From contig WJKM01000001.1 of NCBI GenBank assembly GCA_014729085.1, positions 1-39,067 of the forward strand: a DNA stretch of 39,067 bases, in the 5' to 3' direction. Numbering within the stretch: the stretch's first letter is position 1; each line of letters opens with the position of its first letter. Source of the DNA: Candidatus Dojkabacteria bacterium. GTDB taxonomy: Bacteria; Patescibacteriota; Dojkabacteria; B142; WJKM01. The notes beneath the pieces were generated by a model. It ran no database searches, was not told where the DNA came from, and saw only the letters and a program-made list of their open reading frames with translations. The position numbers and the translations under genes were made by a program. Below are positions 1-7,248 of this stretch, in pieces.

Positions 1-804
1 ATGAGTAATTTCAACTGGATAGGAATAGTGTCCAATATTGTATCTTGAGCTTTTGATGTAGATAGGTTTGACAGATATGGAAATTATATCTTCCCATCTT
101 AGTGAAACTTTTTTTCCAAGTAGGTAAATAATTTTTAGATGGGTTTTAGATGAAGTGATTTTGATTGGGTCCTTTAGTAGAGTAAAGACTACAGCAGCTG
201 CTGTAATGAAAATAATAATAAAGCTCATAAATAATAAGACGGGAAGTGCTTGCGGACTTTCCCGGTAAGCAAAAAAAGTAAGTATACCCCAAAATACTAT
301 CAATATTACAAACAAAATTATATTTGTAATAATAGTTTTTTGTGAATATTGTAGAGTGTAAGGTAGCTGAATATCTGTAATTTTATAATTTGTTTGAGCT
401 TTTATAATTTGAATAGCTTCCTGAAGTCTGTAAATCATACGATTGATTTTAATTTCTTTTTGTTTTGATTTAACCACTATTAATGGGGGGAAGCCTGTTT
501 TTAGATAATCCACTTTCTTGATGTTCTTGAATTTTATGCTTTGAGTAGGAAAAAATTTTTTTTCAAGAGTAATAGCGTCTTTGGTAAGTATTAGTCTTCC
601 ATTAAAATTTAGTAAAAGGTATATTCCGAAAAACCAAAAAGGGGAGAGCAGAAGTGCAATTAAAGCCATATATTGGATTTCTATTGGGTTATAAACAAAG
701 AGAAAAATAAAAATTAGTGTAAGTATGACATCACACAAGAGTATAATTATGCCTGCCCAGTAAAAGGTACGGAGAAAGGGGTATATTTTGTGTTCTTTTT
801 CCAT
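1..804 (-). CDS. Membrane protein with bacterial PH-like domains (truncated by window edge)
   Basis: The reading frame is open from the ATG at 804 to base 1 (268 codons), so the C-terminus lies outside the window. Two hydrophobic helices at about residues 12-32 and 41-61 are followed by a soluble stretch with the pattern GRLILTKDAITLEKKFFPTQ. A second pair of helices near residues 160-205 leads into another beta-rich stretch (KITSSKTHLKIIYLLGKKVS). Two rounds of helix pair plus small beta domain resemble YdbS/DUF304-type bacterial PH membrane proteins; this is a fold-level guess, and no catalytic motif is visible. It starts 53 bases after the HAD gene on the same strand and may be the last member of that operon. 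Confidence 0.6.
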   Translation of the reverse strand, partial: MEKEHKIYPFLRTFYWAGIIILLCDVILTLIFIFLFVYNPIEIQYMALIALLLSPFWFFGIYLLLNFNGRLILTKDAITLEKKFFPTQSIKFKNIKKVDYLKTGFPPLIVVKSKQKEIKINRMIYRLQEAIQIIKAQTNYKITDIQLPYTLQYSQKTIITNIILFVILIVFWGILTFFAYRESPQALPVLLFMSFIIIFITAAAVVFTLLKDPIKITSSKTHLKIIYLLGKKVSLRWEDIISISVKPIYIKSSRYNIGHYSYPVEITH

Positions 805-857
805 ATTTATTTATTAATATTCTTTATTTTACAATAAGTTTAGATTCGACTTGTAAT

Positions 858-1562
858 TTAAAGAATATTCATTAACTCGAGAAAATTATGGATCTCGAAA
901 TTAGGGCGGGGGATAGAGTTTGGGAAGTTTTCTTTGTTTGGATTAAACCAAATTACTTTTAATCCTGCTTTTTTAGCTCCAAGTATGTCTTCTTTTGGTG
1001 TGTCTCCAATCATAATTGTTGTATCTTTGCTTGCTCCTGCTATTTTTAGAGCATGATTGAATATAGCAGGGTCTGGTTTCCTGATTTTTTTATCAAAATC
1101 AATGGATCTTACTGTATGTTTAAAGTAGGTTTCTATACCTGAACCATCAATCCTGGTATGTGAATTAGAGAGCAGCGTTAGAATATATTTTTGGCTAAGA
1201 TATTTAACTACAGTCCTAGTATCATCGCTAAGCAATGGAGGAGGGCGATCTTTATTTTTAGAGTATTGCACAATGACCTCTTTAATTATATTAGGATCTT
1301 TGATTGGTTTTAAGGCCTCATTAAAATATAATCGTCTGAATTCCGTTTTATGCAATTGTTTTGTATGTTCGGAAGCAACTTTTTTTCGCGAGGATAGCAA
1401 ATTATTTTTTGAGAATAATTTATCAACCAAAGGTTTTTTATATTTCCCTTTGTATTTATTGAGAAAAAAATTTTTTGTTTTGCTTAAAGCTTCTTTCGCC
1501 CAGTTTTGTTCATCGACTAGAGTGCCATCCAGATCGAAAAATATGTGTTTCATTTTATTCAT
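858..1562 (-). CDS. HAD-superfamily phosphatase
   Basis: A 234-residue HAD hydrolase, the usual length for the phosphoglycolate phosphatase/YjjG-like class, which removes phosphate from small metabolites through an aspartyl-phosphate intermediate. Motif I is FFDLDGTL (nucleophile D10, acid D12). Motif II is LLSNSH (S132). The motif III lysine is in KPDP (K162), and motif IV is IGDTPKEDILGAKKAG (D187, D192). The helical cap between motifs I and II is lysine-rich. The ATG at 1562 overlaps the end of the CYTH-like gene by 8 bases; an ATG three codons later is also possible. As the fourth gene of the radical SAM operon it probably acts on a phosphorylated intermediate of that pathway. Substrate unknown. 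Confidence 0.9.
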   Translation of the reverse strand: MNKMKHIFFDLDGTLVDEQNWAKEALSKTKNFFLNKYKGKYKKPLVDKLFSKNNLLSSRKKVASEHTKQLHKTEFRRLYFNEALKPIKDPNIIKEVIVQYSKNKDRPPPLLSDDTRTVVKYLSQKYILTLLSNSHTRIDGSGIETYFKHTVRSIDFDKKIRKPDPAIFNHALKIAGASKDTTIMIGDTPKEDILGAKKAGLKVIWFNPNKENFPNSIPRPNFEIHNFLELMNIL

Positions 1563-2259
1563 TGTTTATTTGACTTTCAATTAAAGCAGAGTATTTTTTT
1601 TGTTTTATTGGAATAAGTTTTGCACCACTAGTTGTTAATTTTTTAACAATCTCATTTTCCCCTGATCCTTCAACTTCTATTCTTAAGTGATTTGAGATTC
1701 CATCAACGTTTTCATTATAAGAATTGAAAATTCCGAGTATTTCATCTACAGCTAACCCGGACAAAGGTTCATCTGGTTTGTTGGTACCGAATTTCCATCT
1801 GCGTTTTAAAATAGTAAATTGTGGTAAAAGGTTCTGTTCTTTAATTATTCTGGTTAACTCCTCGAAATCGTCCGTTGTTAAGTCTTTAAAAGTCAATCCG
1901 TTACTACAATATGAACACCATTTATTTGTTTCTTGTATTTCTGCAGGTAAAGAGGATATTATTAAGTAGGCTTCCGGAAGCATTAGATTACCAGTGTTGT
2001 AAATTCCTCTCAATCTAAATTCGCCTCCCTGTTTTGCTAAATCAAAGTTTGGAGTATCAAAATATATATCTTTACATATAGTCGGAGTAGAAGGGTGCCC
2101 AAGATCTTGTTCCAGAATATGTAATAGGCGAGGTGTTTCATCCCCCTCGATTCCATAACAGATAGGGGTAGAGAAGTTCTCGGTGTGTTTGTCTAACCCA
2201 ATTTGCGTGGATTTTATTTGTTCGTGTATATTATCAAAATGTGGGTTATTTTTTTCCAT
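1555..2259 (-). CDS. CYTH-like (triphosphate tunnel metalloenzyme family) protein
   Basis: A 234-residue protein with the CYTH signature YFDTPNFDLAKQGGEFRLR (about residues 67-85), which matches the family pattern of a 'YxDT' strand followed by 'LxLR'. Later come a basic strand KRRWKF, an acidic strand RIEVEG and a C-terminal KKYSAL, in the order expected for the eight-stranded tunnel. The N-terminal ExExK metal/triphosphate motif is not recognisable: the equivalent strand reads CYGIEGDE. Canonical members hydrolyse or cyclise triphosphates; with this motif altered, activity is uncertain and the protein could bind a phosphorylated ligand instead. It overlaps the PRTase-like gene upstream by 14 bases and the HAD gene downstream by 8, so the genes are probably co-translated. 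Confidence 0.65.
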   Translation of the reverse strand: MEKNNPHFDNIHEQIKSTQIGLDKHTENFSTPICYGIEGDETPRLLHILEQDLGHPSTPTICKDIYFDTPNFDLAKQGGEFRLRGIYNTGNLMLPEAYLIISSLPAEIQETNKWCSYCSNGLTFKDLTTDDFEELTRIIKEQNLLPQFTILKRRWKFGTNKPDEPLSGLAVDEILGIFNSYNENVDGISNHLRIEVEGSGENEIVKKLTTSGAKLIPIKQKKYSALIESQINNE

Positions 2260-3274
2260 TAGAGTTGTTTGTTAGGTGTATAATCAAATCTAAATACCAT
2301 GAATCTGGTTTTAGCTTCAGTCTTTGAATATCGTTATTGCTAAATAAGTGGTCTAAAAATACAAAATAGTCTAGATTCTGCAAAGATTCCCATGTCTTAG
2401 GAAAGAGACCAAGTGTTTTTGCATTTCCTCCGAGTATTTTTTTTGCATGTTTTAGAGTGGCTCCAGTCCCAGCTTTATCTATAATTATTAAGTCTTCCCC
2501 TGGTATTTTTGAATATTTATGCGAAAGTAAAACCTCTTCTATGGGTTTATTTCTACAGCTCCAAAAGGGATCAACATCTAGATGAATCTCGATAAGAAGT
2601 ACATTATCATCTATTCCTTCACTTAAATATCCAAGGGCATATTTACATCCCGAATGTGCAATAAATACTTTATGCTTGGCTAGTATGGAAATTTCATGCC
2701 ATATTTTCCCTTTTTTTATATATTCAACATTGTATAATTTGCAGAATTCTTTATACTTGCTCTCAATATGGTGCAGGTACTGGTCCTTATATTGTCGGTA
2801 AATTTGAATATGGGGTCCTTTCTCATAATTAATTTTTCTGTCTGTAAAAGCTTTGTAATTCTTTTTTTTGTTGGATTTATCTAAGCCAAGTTTTTTAATT
2901 ATTTTGCTTAATATTTCTTTTCGGACCTTTGTGAGAATTGGTCTTTTATTATTTCCAAGTACAAACCAAAAATCGAATAATTTAAATAGTTCTGTATCAT
3001 ATTTCGAAGCAATCTCTTTATATTCCGTTATGTTTTCATTTAAGTTTTCCCAGACAGCTAATAATTTTTTAAGGCCATAGTTCTGCAGGAGAGTAGTATC
3101 ACTTAGATCAAGAAGAGATATCGATGGATATCCGATACAATATCCACTTTGGGAAATACTATATATTCTTAAGCCTTGTTTTTTACATTCCAAAGCTCTT
3201 TTAGAATTTTTTACTTCCCAGGTTTTTATTATATGATTATAAAATTTTCCTTGAATTGGTTTTTTTGTGTTCAT
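2246..3274 (-). CDS. Phosphoribosyltransferase-like protein
   Basis: A 342-residue protein. The C-terminal part carries DLIIIDKAGTGATL (residues 261-274), which fits the PRPP-binding loop of type I phosphoribosyltransferases (hydrophobic strand, acidic residue, then a TGxT-like turn). It is preceded by a strand-rich segment with HLDVDPFWSCR. The loop reads DKAGTGAT rather than the common DDxxTTGxT, so it is a divergent member. The N-terminal 200 residues, rich in lysine and tyrosine, match no family I recognise. It lies 18 bases downstream of the radical SAM gene and overlaps the CYTH-like gene. Its context suggests a role in making or salvaging a ribosylated compound; this is inference. Confidence 0.5.
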   Translation of the reverse strand: MNTKKPIQGKFYNHIIKTWEVKNSKRALECKKQGLRIYSISQSGYCIGYPSISLLDLSDTTLLQNYGLKKLLAVWENLNENITEYKEIASKYDTELFKLFDFWFVLGNNKRPILTKVRKEILSKIIKKLGLDKSNKKKNYKAFTDRKINYEKGPHIQIYRQYKDQYLHHIESKYKEFCKLYNVEYIKKGKIWHEISILAKHKVFIAHSGCKYALGYLSEGIDDNVLLIEIHLDVDPFWSCRNKPIEEVLLSHKYSKIPGEDLIIIDKAGTGATLKHAKKILGGNAKTLGLFPKTWESLQNLDYFVFLDHLFSNNDIQRLKLKPDSWYLDLIIHLTNNSNGKK

Positions 3275-3292
3275 TTTTTTGTATCAAAAGAA

Positions 3293-4453
3293 TCAATCAA
3301 AGTATCCTCTATATACTTCGCCATCAATTGAATTTCTTACAAAACCACCTATTTCAGGCATAAAGTTGTGTTTTGTAAAGATATCATTCACTCTGTGTGC
3401 CATGTCCAGCAGGTATTCAATTGTAGGTGTCTTTTCATTGCGTAAGGCTGATCCCTTATCTGGGTGGAAAATATTTAATGAAGGTACAATGCCTTTTTCC
3501 GCTAATTCTTCCAATTTGTCGAACATTTCATCTAAGGGTTCTAGTCCGGCTACTAGAGTACAATAGACATTCCCTTTACCAAAGATTTTTACAGCATAGT
3601 TCAATGCTTCAAAATATTTCTCATGACTATAAATTTGAGACTTCCCAGGACAAATTTGATTAAATAGTTCTCGATTAATAATCTCTTTACATACTGTTAC
3701 CGTATCTAATCCTGCTTCTTTCATTTGGTCGTACCATTCAAACTCAATTGGAGGATGGAATACTAAATGCTGGACAAATTTTTTTGGGGAAATTTTTTTT
3801 ATTATTCTTAAAATTTTTAATAGTTCCTTATAGCCAGTATTGGGGTCTGATCTTGTGCCAGAGCAATAGTTTAAATAACGTACTTCATCTTTAGAGTGTT
3901 TAATGACAAGTTTCATTGCTTCTTCTGCAAGTTCTGGTGTAATGACTTTAACTGCTTTTTTTCCAACCGTCTTTCTTGTTTTACCCAAGGAACAAAATTT
4001 ACAAGGCATTCCCTTTTCCCAAAAAAGGCAACCGCCGTATATAAAAATTCCAAGTGCATATTTTGTAAAAAAGTCGAATATGTCTTCACAATTTTTCCCG
4101 TTTTCTAATTTTTTGCCATAGAATTGAGGTCTTTTTAAATAATCTATTTGAGTACATTTTTCTTTTTTGTAGAACAAAAATTTTTGGGCATCCTTCCCTA
4201 TCTTTACTTTCCAAGGGGAATCCGCTCTGTAATGAACCCCAACAGCAGTTTCCTCTACATCTTTAGTTGGTGGAATTAATAGTACAGGAGGAAGCCCAAC
4301 TTTTCCGGATAAGCCGATATCGCTGTTCCCGAAATGGTAAGTTTTTTCCATATATAGTGAACCAATACCTTTAAGGGTATTTTGGTCAAAGCTTACCCCC
4401 TCTGATAATAAGCCTATTTTTATATGTCCTGGATTGGTTAAGTTTAGTTTCAT
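3293..4453 (-). CDS. Radical SAM protein with CX8CX2C motif
   Basis: A 386-residue protein and the first gene of the minus-strand operon. The sequence GGCLFWEKGMPCKFCSLGKT places cysteines at 142, 151 and 154, giving CX8CX2C where most radical SAM enzymes have CX3CX2C. The preceding IFIYGG and following CSLGK agree with an iron-sulphur cluster site in a TIM-barrel enzyme. Later barrel elements are visible: RYLNYCSGTRSDPNTG, a GLDTVTVCKEIIN strand, LVAGLEP and SLNIFHPDKGSAL. The first 130 residues form an extra domain. Such enzymes cleave S-adenosylmethionine to start radical chemistry. The reaction is unknown; PRTase-like, CYTH-like and HAD neighbours point to a nucleoside- or phosphate-bearing substrate. 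The start is the ATG at 4453, downstream of an extended -10 promoter. Confidence 0.8.
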   Translation of the reverse strand: MKLNLTNPGHIKIGLLSEGVSFDQNTLKGIGSLYMEKTYHFGNSDIGLSGKVGLPPVLLIPPTKDVEETAVGVHYRADSPWKVKIGKDAQKFLFYKKEKCTQIDYLKRPQFYGKKLENGKNCEDIFDFFTKYALGIFIYGGCLFWEKGMPCKFCSLGKTRKTVGKKAVKVITPELAEEAMKLVIKHSKDEVRYLNYCSGTRSDPNTGYKELLKILRIIKKISPKKFVQHLVFHPPIEFEWYDQMKEAGLDTVTVCKEIINRELFNQICPGKSQIYSHEKYFEALNYAVKIFGKGNVYCTLVAGLEPLDEMFDKLEELAEKGIVPSLNIFHPDKGSALRNEKTPTIEYLLDMAHRVNDIFTKHNFMPEIGGFVRNSIDGEVYRGYFD

Positions 4454-4522
4454 TTTTTTAAATAAAGTATTAGATAAAAACTCATAGTTATTAAATAAGT
4501 AGTTGATTGATAATATAGTACG

Positions 4523-4531
4523 ATTATATCA
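4523..4531 (-). promoter_or_regulatory. Extended -10 promoter for the radical SAM operon
   Basis: On the minus strand the sequence reads TGATATAAT, a TGn extension directly before a perfect TATAAT. It lies about 70 bases upstream of the radical SAM ATG at 4453. No good -35 hexamer is seen at 17-18 bases, which is common for extended -10 promoters. Confidence 0.5.
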
Positions 4532-4841
4532 AAAGATGGACATGGAGTAGACACCAAGATTTGGAATTATCATAAATTCACTTTTTTACTTTAAATATTT
4601 AACTAAGTACATTTCTATAGCTTAAGCATTATATTTGCAAATTAATTGAAAGTTTTGAGTTTAAATGTTAATTTTGTGAACCTCCAAAGCTATCACAAAA
4701 ACCCCTGAGTGTATCTTTCCTTGGTAGAGCAGCGAGAATGAAATTTTCGGTAGTAAATAAGGCTGAGCGAGGTTATAGGATGATAATCCTTGTTTATTAT
4801 TAGAAGCATATTGATGGACTACCCTTATTTGGGGCTAATAA
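4532..4841. other. Non-coding divergent intergenic region
   Basis: No convincing gene lies between the minus-strand radical SAM operon and the small plus-strand gene at 4901. The stretch separates two outward-facing extended -10 promoters. A small hairpin (AGGAT, GATA, ATCCT) occurs near 4777-4790, and the flanking segment 4730-4800 is slightly richer in G than its surroundings. I see no tRNA or open reading frame here. Confidence 0.5.
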
Positions 4842-4871
4842 TTGAAAGTAATTATGTCGTTGTGATATAAT
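4842..4871 (+). promoter_or_regulatory. Promoter for the small cysteine protein gene
   Basis: TTGAAA at 4842-4847 and TATAAT at 4866-4871 are separated by 18 bases, with a TGA extension directly before the -10. Expected transcription start is near 4878, giving a leader of about 23 bases before the ATG at 4901. Confidence 0.65.
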
Positions 4872-4900
4872 CTATAGGATTAATTCTTAGTTATTTATAA

Positions 4901-5149
4901 ATGGAAAATTTAACGAATCCAAACTACCAGGCAATCATTAACGGTGTAAATTGTTCCGGTTGCCATTTGGCTGCACATTGTAATCAAGAAGCTTCACCAA
5001 TTTATCCAAATATTAATCTACGGGAAGCAATTGACGCGGGTGTTATTCCGAAAAAAGCCGATGCATCACGATTAAGATTTCTTTTAGCAGGAGATTGTTA
5101 TGGGTCTTTGAGAAGTGAACAAAGTGGGCATGCAGCAACAATAATATAG
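4901..5149 (+). CDS. Small cysteine-motif protein of unknown function
   Basis: An 82-residue protein I do not recognise. Near the N-terminus is NCSGCHLAAHC, a CxxCx5C cluster that could bind zinc or iron-sulphur, and one further cysteine follows in AGDCYGS. There is no signal peptide or membrane segment, so it is probably cytoplasmic. A well-formed promoter stands directly upstream, the frame is free of rare features, and the start is the only ATG in a sensible position. The convergent gene at 5697-6059 has a cysteine motif of identical spacing, so the two may be distant relatives or act together. Confidence 0.6.
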   Translation: MENLTNPNYQAIINGVNCSGCHLAAHCNQEASPIYPNINLREAIDAGVIPKKADASRLRFLLAGDCYGSLRSEQSGHAATII

Positions 5150-5316
5150 ACAAGGGTTCTAATAATATATAGAGGATTATATAGTCTTTTGTTATTGATG
5201 ATTGAAAATAAATCATTACTATTTGATTTTAGAGGATAGATGAATTTTGGAAACTTGGCATTTTTACTTTACAGTCATTTTATAATATACTCCAAACGTC
5301 TTTTTGGCAGTGAAAA

Positions 5317-5344
5317 TTTCACGTTTATACATATCAACGTGAAA
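5317..5344. terminator. Perfect 9-bp hairpin, probable terminator
   Basis: TTTCACGTT at 5317-5325 is the exact reverse complement of AACGTGAAA at 5336-5344, with a 10-base loop. On the minus strand it is followed by four T residues; on the plus strand by CTTTAT. It lies 170 bases beyond the stop of the 4901 gene, so it may end that transcript, but the weak T-tract leaves other roles open. Confidence 0.4.
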
Positions 5345-5380
5345 CTTTATAAGTATCCTCTTATTGTTCATTTTTGTCTT

Positions 5381-5530
5381 TAAGCACCGTGCCTGCCTAT
5401 AGCCCTCTTCGCTAGAAACCTCTGTTTTCAAGCGGAGGATGAATACAGATTTTCTGCTTCAAAGGATTCCGCTTTGAAACCGTGAATTTTAGTCCGCAGT
5501 ATTTCATTTTGCAGTCAGGCAGGTAACTCG
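5381..5530. ncRNA. Candidate structured non-coding element
   Basis: A segment with visibly higher GC than its surroundings and no reading frame. It is bounded by an inverted repeat, CCTGCCT at 5392-5398 and AGGCAGG at 5517-5523. Inside are a CCTC...GAGG pairing near 5431-5448 and a CTTCAAAGG/CTTTGAAA hairpin at about 5457-5479. This could be a folded RNA or a small dispersed repeat. Strand and identity are unknown; no known RNA family was recognised. Confidence 0.3.
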
Positions 5531-5559
5531 AACTGACAGTTCTCATCTAAATCAGTATA

Positions 5560-5598
5560 AATTAAAAAAGTCCATCATTAAGATGAACTTTTTTAATT
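5560..5598. terminator. Bidirectional terminator-like hairpin
   Basis: A 17-base stem (5560-5576 with 5582-5598) with one mismatch and a 5-base loop. Runs of A on the left arm and T on the right arm give a T-tract in either direction, as in bidirectional intrinsic terminators. It separates the structured element from the minus-strand gene at 5697. Confidence 0.6.
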
Positions 5599-5643
5599 TG
5601 CAGGGTATAGAAAAAGTTTGGAACTGGATAAGTCATTTTCTAG

Positions 5644-5676
5644 AAAAAAATAAAGCATCCAAAATGGATGCTTTAT
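5644..5676 (-). terminator. Intrinsic terminator of the 5697-6059 gene
   Basis: A perfect 12-base stem (5650-5661 with 5665-5676, core GCATCC/GGATGC) and a 3-base loop. In the minus-strand RNA it is followed by seven U residues. It begins 20 bases past the stop codon of the minus-strand gene. Confidence 0.85.
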
Positions 5677-5696
5677 GAATAGTGTTTAACTCTTTT

Positions 5697-6059
5697 CTAT
5701 GTACTTCCGAATTTTGCTTGAAGAGGACAATTTGAACAAATTTGAGAATTATTAAATTTTGACCTTACTATTGGGTAGTTACTTTCCCCCTTATCCCCAG
5801 GTGATCCAAGTGTAATATTAGGATGTCCTGTTAAAGGTTCATCTGGAGAAACGTAGCACTGACCAAGTGAGGTACAAGTACTACATACAGGAACAATGTG
5901 TGTTTCTGCATATTCCCATGCCTGTTGAGGTGTTAATTTCATAGATTCAAGACCTTTAAACCAGATCATAGAGCCAGAAACTCCTTCTACTACTTTAGCT
6001 CCAGCCTCAGGTCCTGTTGCAGGGCCAATACGATCTGTTACTGTTGTAAGATATTCCAT
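5697..6059 (-). CDS. Small cysteine-rich protein of unknown function
   Basis: A 120-residue protein I do not recognise. It has VCSTCTSLGQC (CxxCx5C) in the middle and a second CSNC pair near the C-terminus, so a two-site zinc or iron-sulphur protein is plausible. No signal peptide or membrane helix is seen. The frame could be extended to a TTG at 6083, but the promoter at 6087-6116 predicts a transcription start near 6080, so I chose the ATG at 6059. A strong terminator follows, making it a single-gene transcript. The cysteine spacing equals that of the convergent gene at 4901. Confidence 0.65.
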   Translation of the reverse strand: MEYLTTVTDRIGPATGPEAGAKVVEGVSGSMIWFKGLESMKLTPQQAWEYAETHIVPVCSTCTSLGQCYVSPDEPLTGHPNITLGSPGDKGESNYPIVRSKFNNSQICSNCPLQAKFGST

Positions 6060-6086
6060 GAATTGAGTAGTAAAATATAACAATGA

Positions 6087-6116
6087 ATTTTACTATAAGA
6101 TTGCCAATTGTGTCAA
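6087..6116 (-). promoter_or_regulatory. Promoter of the 5697-6059 gene
   Basis: On the minus strand a perfect TTGACA (6116-6111) is followed after 18 bases by TAAAAT (6092-6087). The expected transcription start near 6080 leaves a leader of about 20 bases before the ATG at 6059 and helps fix that start. Confidence 0.6.
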
Positions 6117-6247
6117 TAATTAAGATTGTTAGTATATGAATAACGAAGGGAAATAACCTATTTGGAAGGAATGCAGATGCTGTATGAAAGTTCGAACTAT
6201 TTGTTGAATAATGTTTTTGAGTGGAGGAATTTATTAAAAGCCTAAAT

Positions 6248-6598
6248 TTAATAGTTATATTTCTGTAAATATTGTCTGAAATCGTCTAAGGAAAAGATTT
6301 CTTTAAGATATTCACCTTTCTTAAATTTTCCATTAATTGAAATAACAAGCCCCTCAACATACTTGTATTTAGTTTGGGGGTTGAAATCGTAGATGTATTC
6401 ATATAATTTCTTACATTTATATGAAAGTTTACCAGTAATTGTTTTTAAAGACTTCCTATTCAAGAATTTATGATTCTTAACTTCGAGAGCATATAGTTTC
6501 TTATTGAGAACGATAATAAAATCATAATCACTCTTAACGCCTTTTATAGTTATATTCTTATAATAAACAATATCATTTTCATCTAGAATTTCTTGCAC
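6248..6598 (-). CDS. PD-(D/E)xK nuclease-like domain protein (NERD-like)
   Basis: A 116-residue protein with SDYDFIIVLNKKLYALEVKN, which fits the core of PD-(D/E)xK nuclease folds: an aspartate near residue 26, then E39-x-K41 on the next strand. NERD-type domains have this order and often occur with transmembrane segments. The start codon is GTG at 6598, directly after AGAGGAG and seven A residues. The upstream gene encodes two membrane helices and overlaps by 16 bases. A -1 slip on AAAAAAG would join the two frames exactly at this GTG, so this may be either a separate protein or the C-terminal half of a membrane-anchored nuclease. Confidence 0.65.
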   Translation of the reverse strand: MQEILDENDIVYYKNITIKGVKSDYDFIIVLNKKLYALEVKNHKFLNRKSLKTITGKLSYKCKKLYEYIYDFNPQTKYKYVEGLVISINGKFKKGEYLKEIFSLDDFRQYLQKYNY

Positions 6599-6834
6599 TT
6601 TTTTTCTCCTCTGTGTCCTTTGTCAAATCTTAGGAAGATTTTTAAAGTTGAGTCAGAAAATTCTACTAGAAGTATAAGGGGAGTTAGAAGAGCCAAAGAT
6701 ACAATAATCTCTCTAAGGGGGAAAAAAAATTGTAGAACTGAAATATAAATTATTGACAATAAGCTAATAATTATCCATCTAATTAAGTGTTTTTTTCGTT
6801 TCCTTTCAACAAAGGGTAGTTTTGAAGATTGCAT
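6583..6834 (-). CDS. Small two-helix membrane protein
   Basis: An 83-residue protein. A basic N-terminus (ERKRKKH) is followed by two hydrophobic segments at about residues 18-37 and 41-60, then a charged tail. By the positive-inside rule both ends lie in the cytoplasm. No catalytic motif is present. It overlaps the nuclease-like gene downstream by 16 bases, and the overlap contains a Shine-Dalgarno-like AGAGGAG followed by the heptamer AAAAAAG. The natural reading is a membrane anchor for the nuclease-like domain, either as a partner or as the first half of one protein split by a frameshift. Confidence 0.6.
   Translation of the reverse strand: MQSSKLPFVERKRKKHLIRWIIISLLSIIYISVLQFFFPLREIIVSLALLTPLILLVEFSDSTLKIFLRFDKGHRGEKKCKKF
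6598..6610 (-). promoter_or_regulatory. Ribosome-binding site overlapping a -1 slippery heptamer
   Basis: On the minus strand the order is AGGAG, seven A residues, then GTG. In the frame of the upstream gene the A-run reads A AAA AAG, a known type of -1 slippery heptamer. A one-base backward slip enters the downstream frame exactly at its GTG. The site may therefore serve reinitiation, frameshifting or both; a sequencing or mutational indel is the simple alternative. Confidence 0.45.
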
Positions 6835-6857
6835 TCCTGGCTATTATTATATTAAGT

Positions 6858-7248
6858 TTATGATTCTTCTTGAATAAATTTTAATACAATTGATTTAAAA
6901 TCAACAGGATCAACATCCGATTTTAATAAATAGCCAATAGCGCCGATTTCCAGACATTTGTCAATTGCTTGATCCCCAGCAATATTGGATAACATTACGA
7001 TCTTGGGATTATTGAATAGAGAAGGACTTTCCATTGCAGTTTCAAGTAAAGATACTCCATCTTTGTAAGGCATTATAATATCTGAAATCACTAAGTCATA
7101 TTTATACAATTTCATTTTTTCTTCACCTTCCAAGCCATTTGAAGCAGTATCCACAAAGGTATCCTTGGTAGATAACAAATCGAAGTATATTTCCCTTGCA
7201 TCTTTTTCAGGCTGGATTAAAAAGTATTTTGTTTTTGGACTTCTTCAT
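6858..7248 (-). pseudogene. Response-regulator receiver domain with a one-base frameshift
   Basis: From the ATG at 7248 the frame reads MKKSKNKILF and then runs into a TGA. Removing one base from the five-base homopolymer at 7219-7223 restores a full receiver domain: KILLIQPEKDAREIYFDLL, VISDIIMP with the phospho-acceptor aspartate, VMLSN, and the switch lysine in YLLKSD. Without the repair only a TTG-started fragment (6858-7178) lacking the first strand remains. In the repaired protein the usual acidic pair before the first helix is Q-P, so metal binding may be weak even if it is expressed. There is no output domain; length is about 129 residues. It could be a pseudogene, a sequencing error or a programmed +1 shift. 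Confidence 0.65.

Noticed and set aside
5523-5545. tRNA T-arm-like sequence (reverse complement contains GTTCGAG)
   Set aside because: The flanking bases do not form a T-stem or acceptor stem; it fits better as part of the hairpin-rich block.
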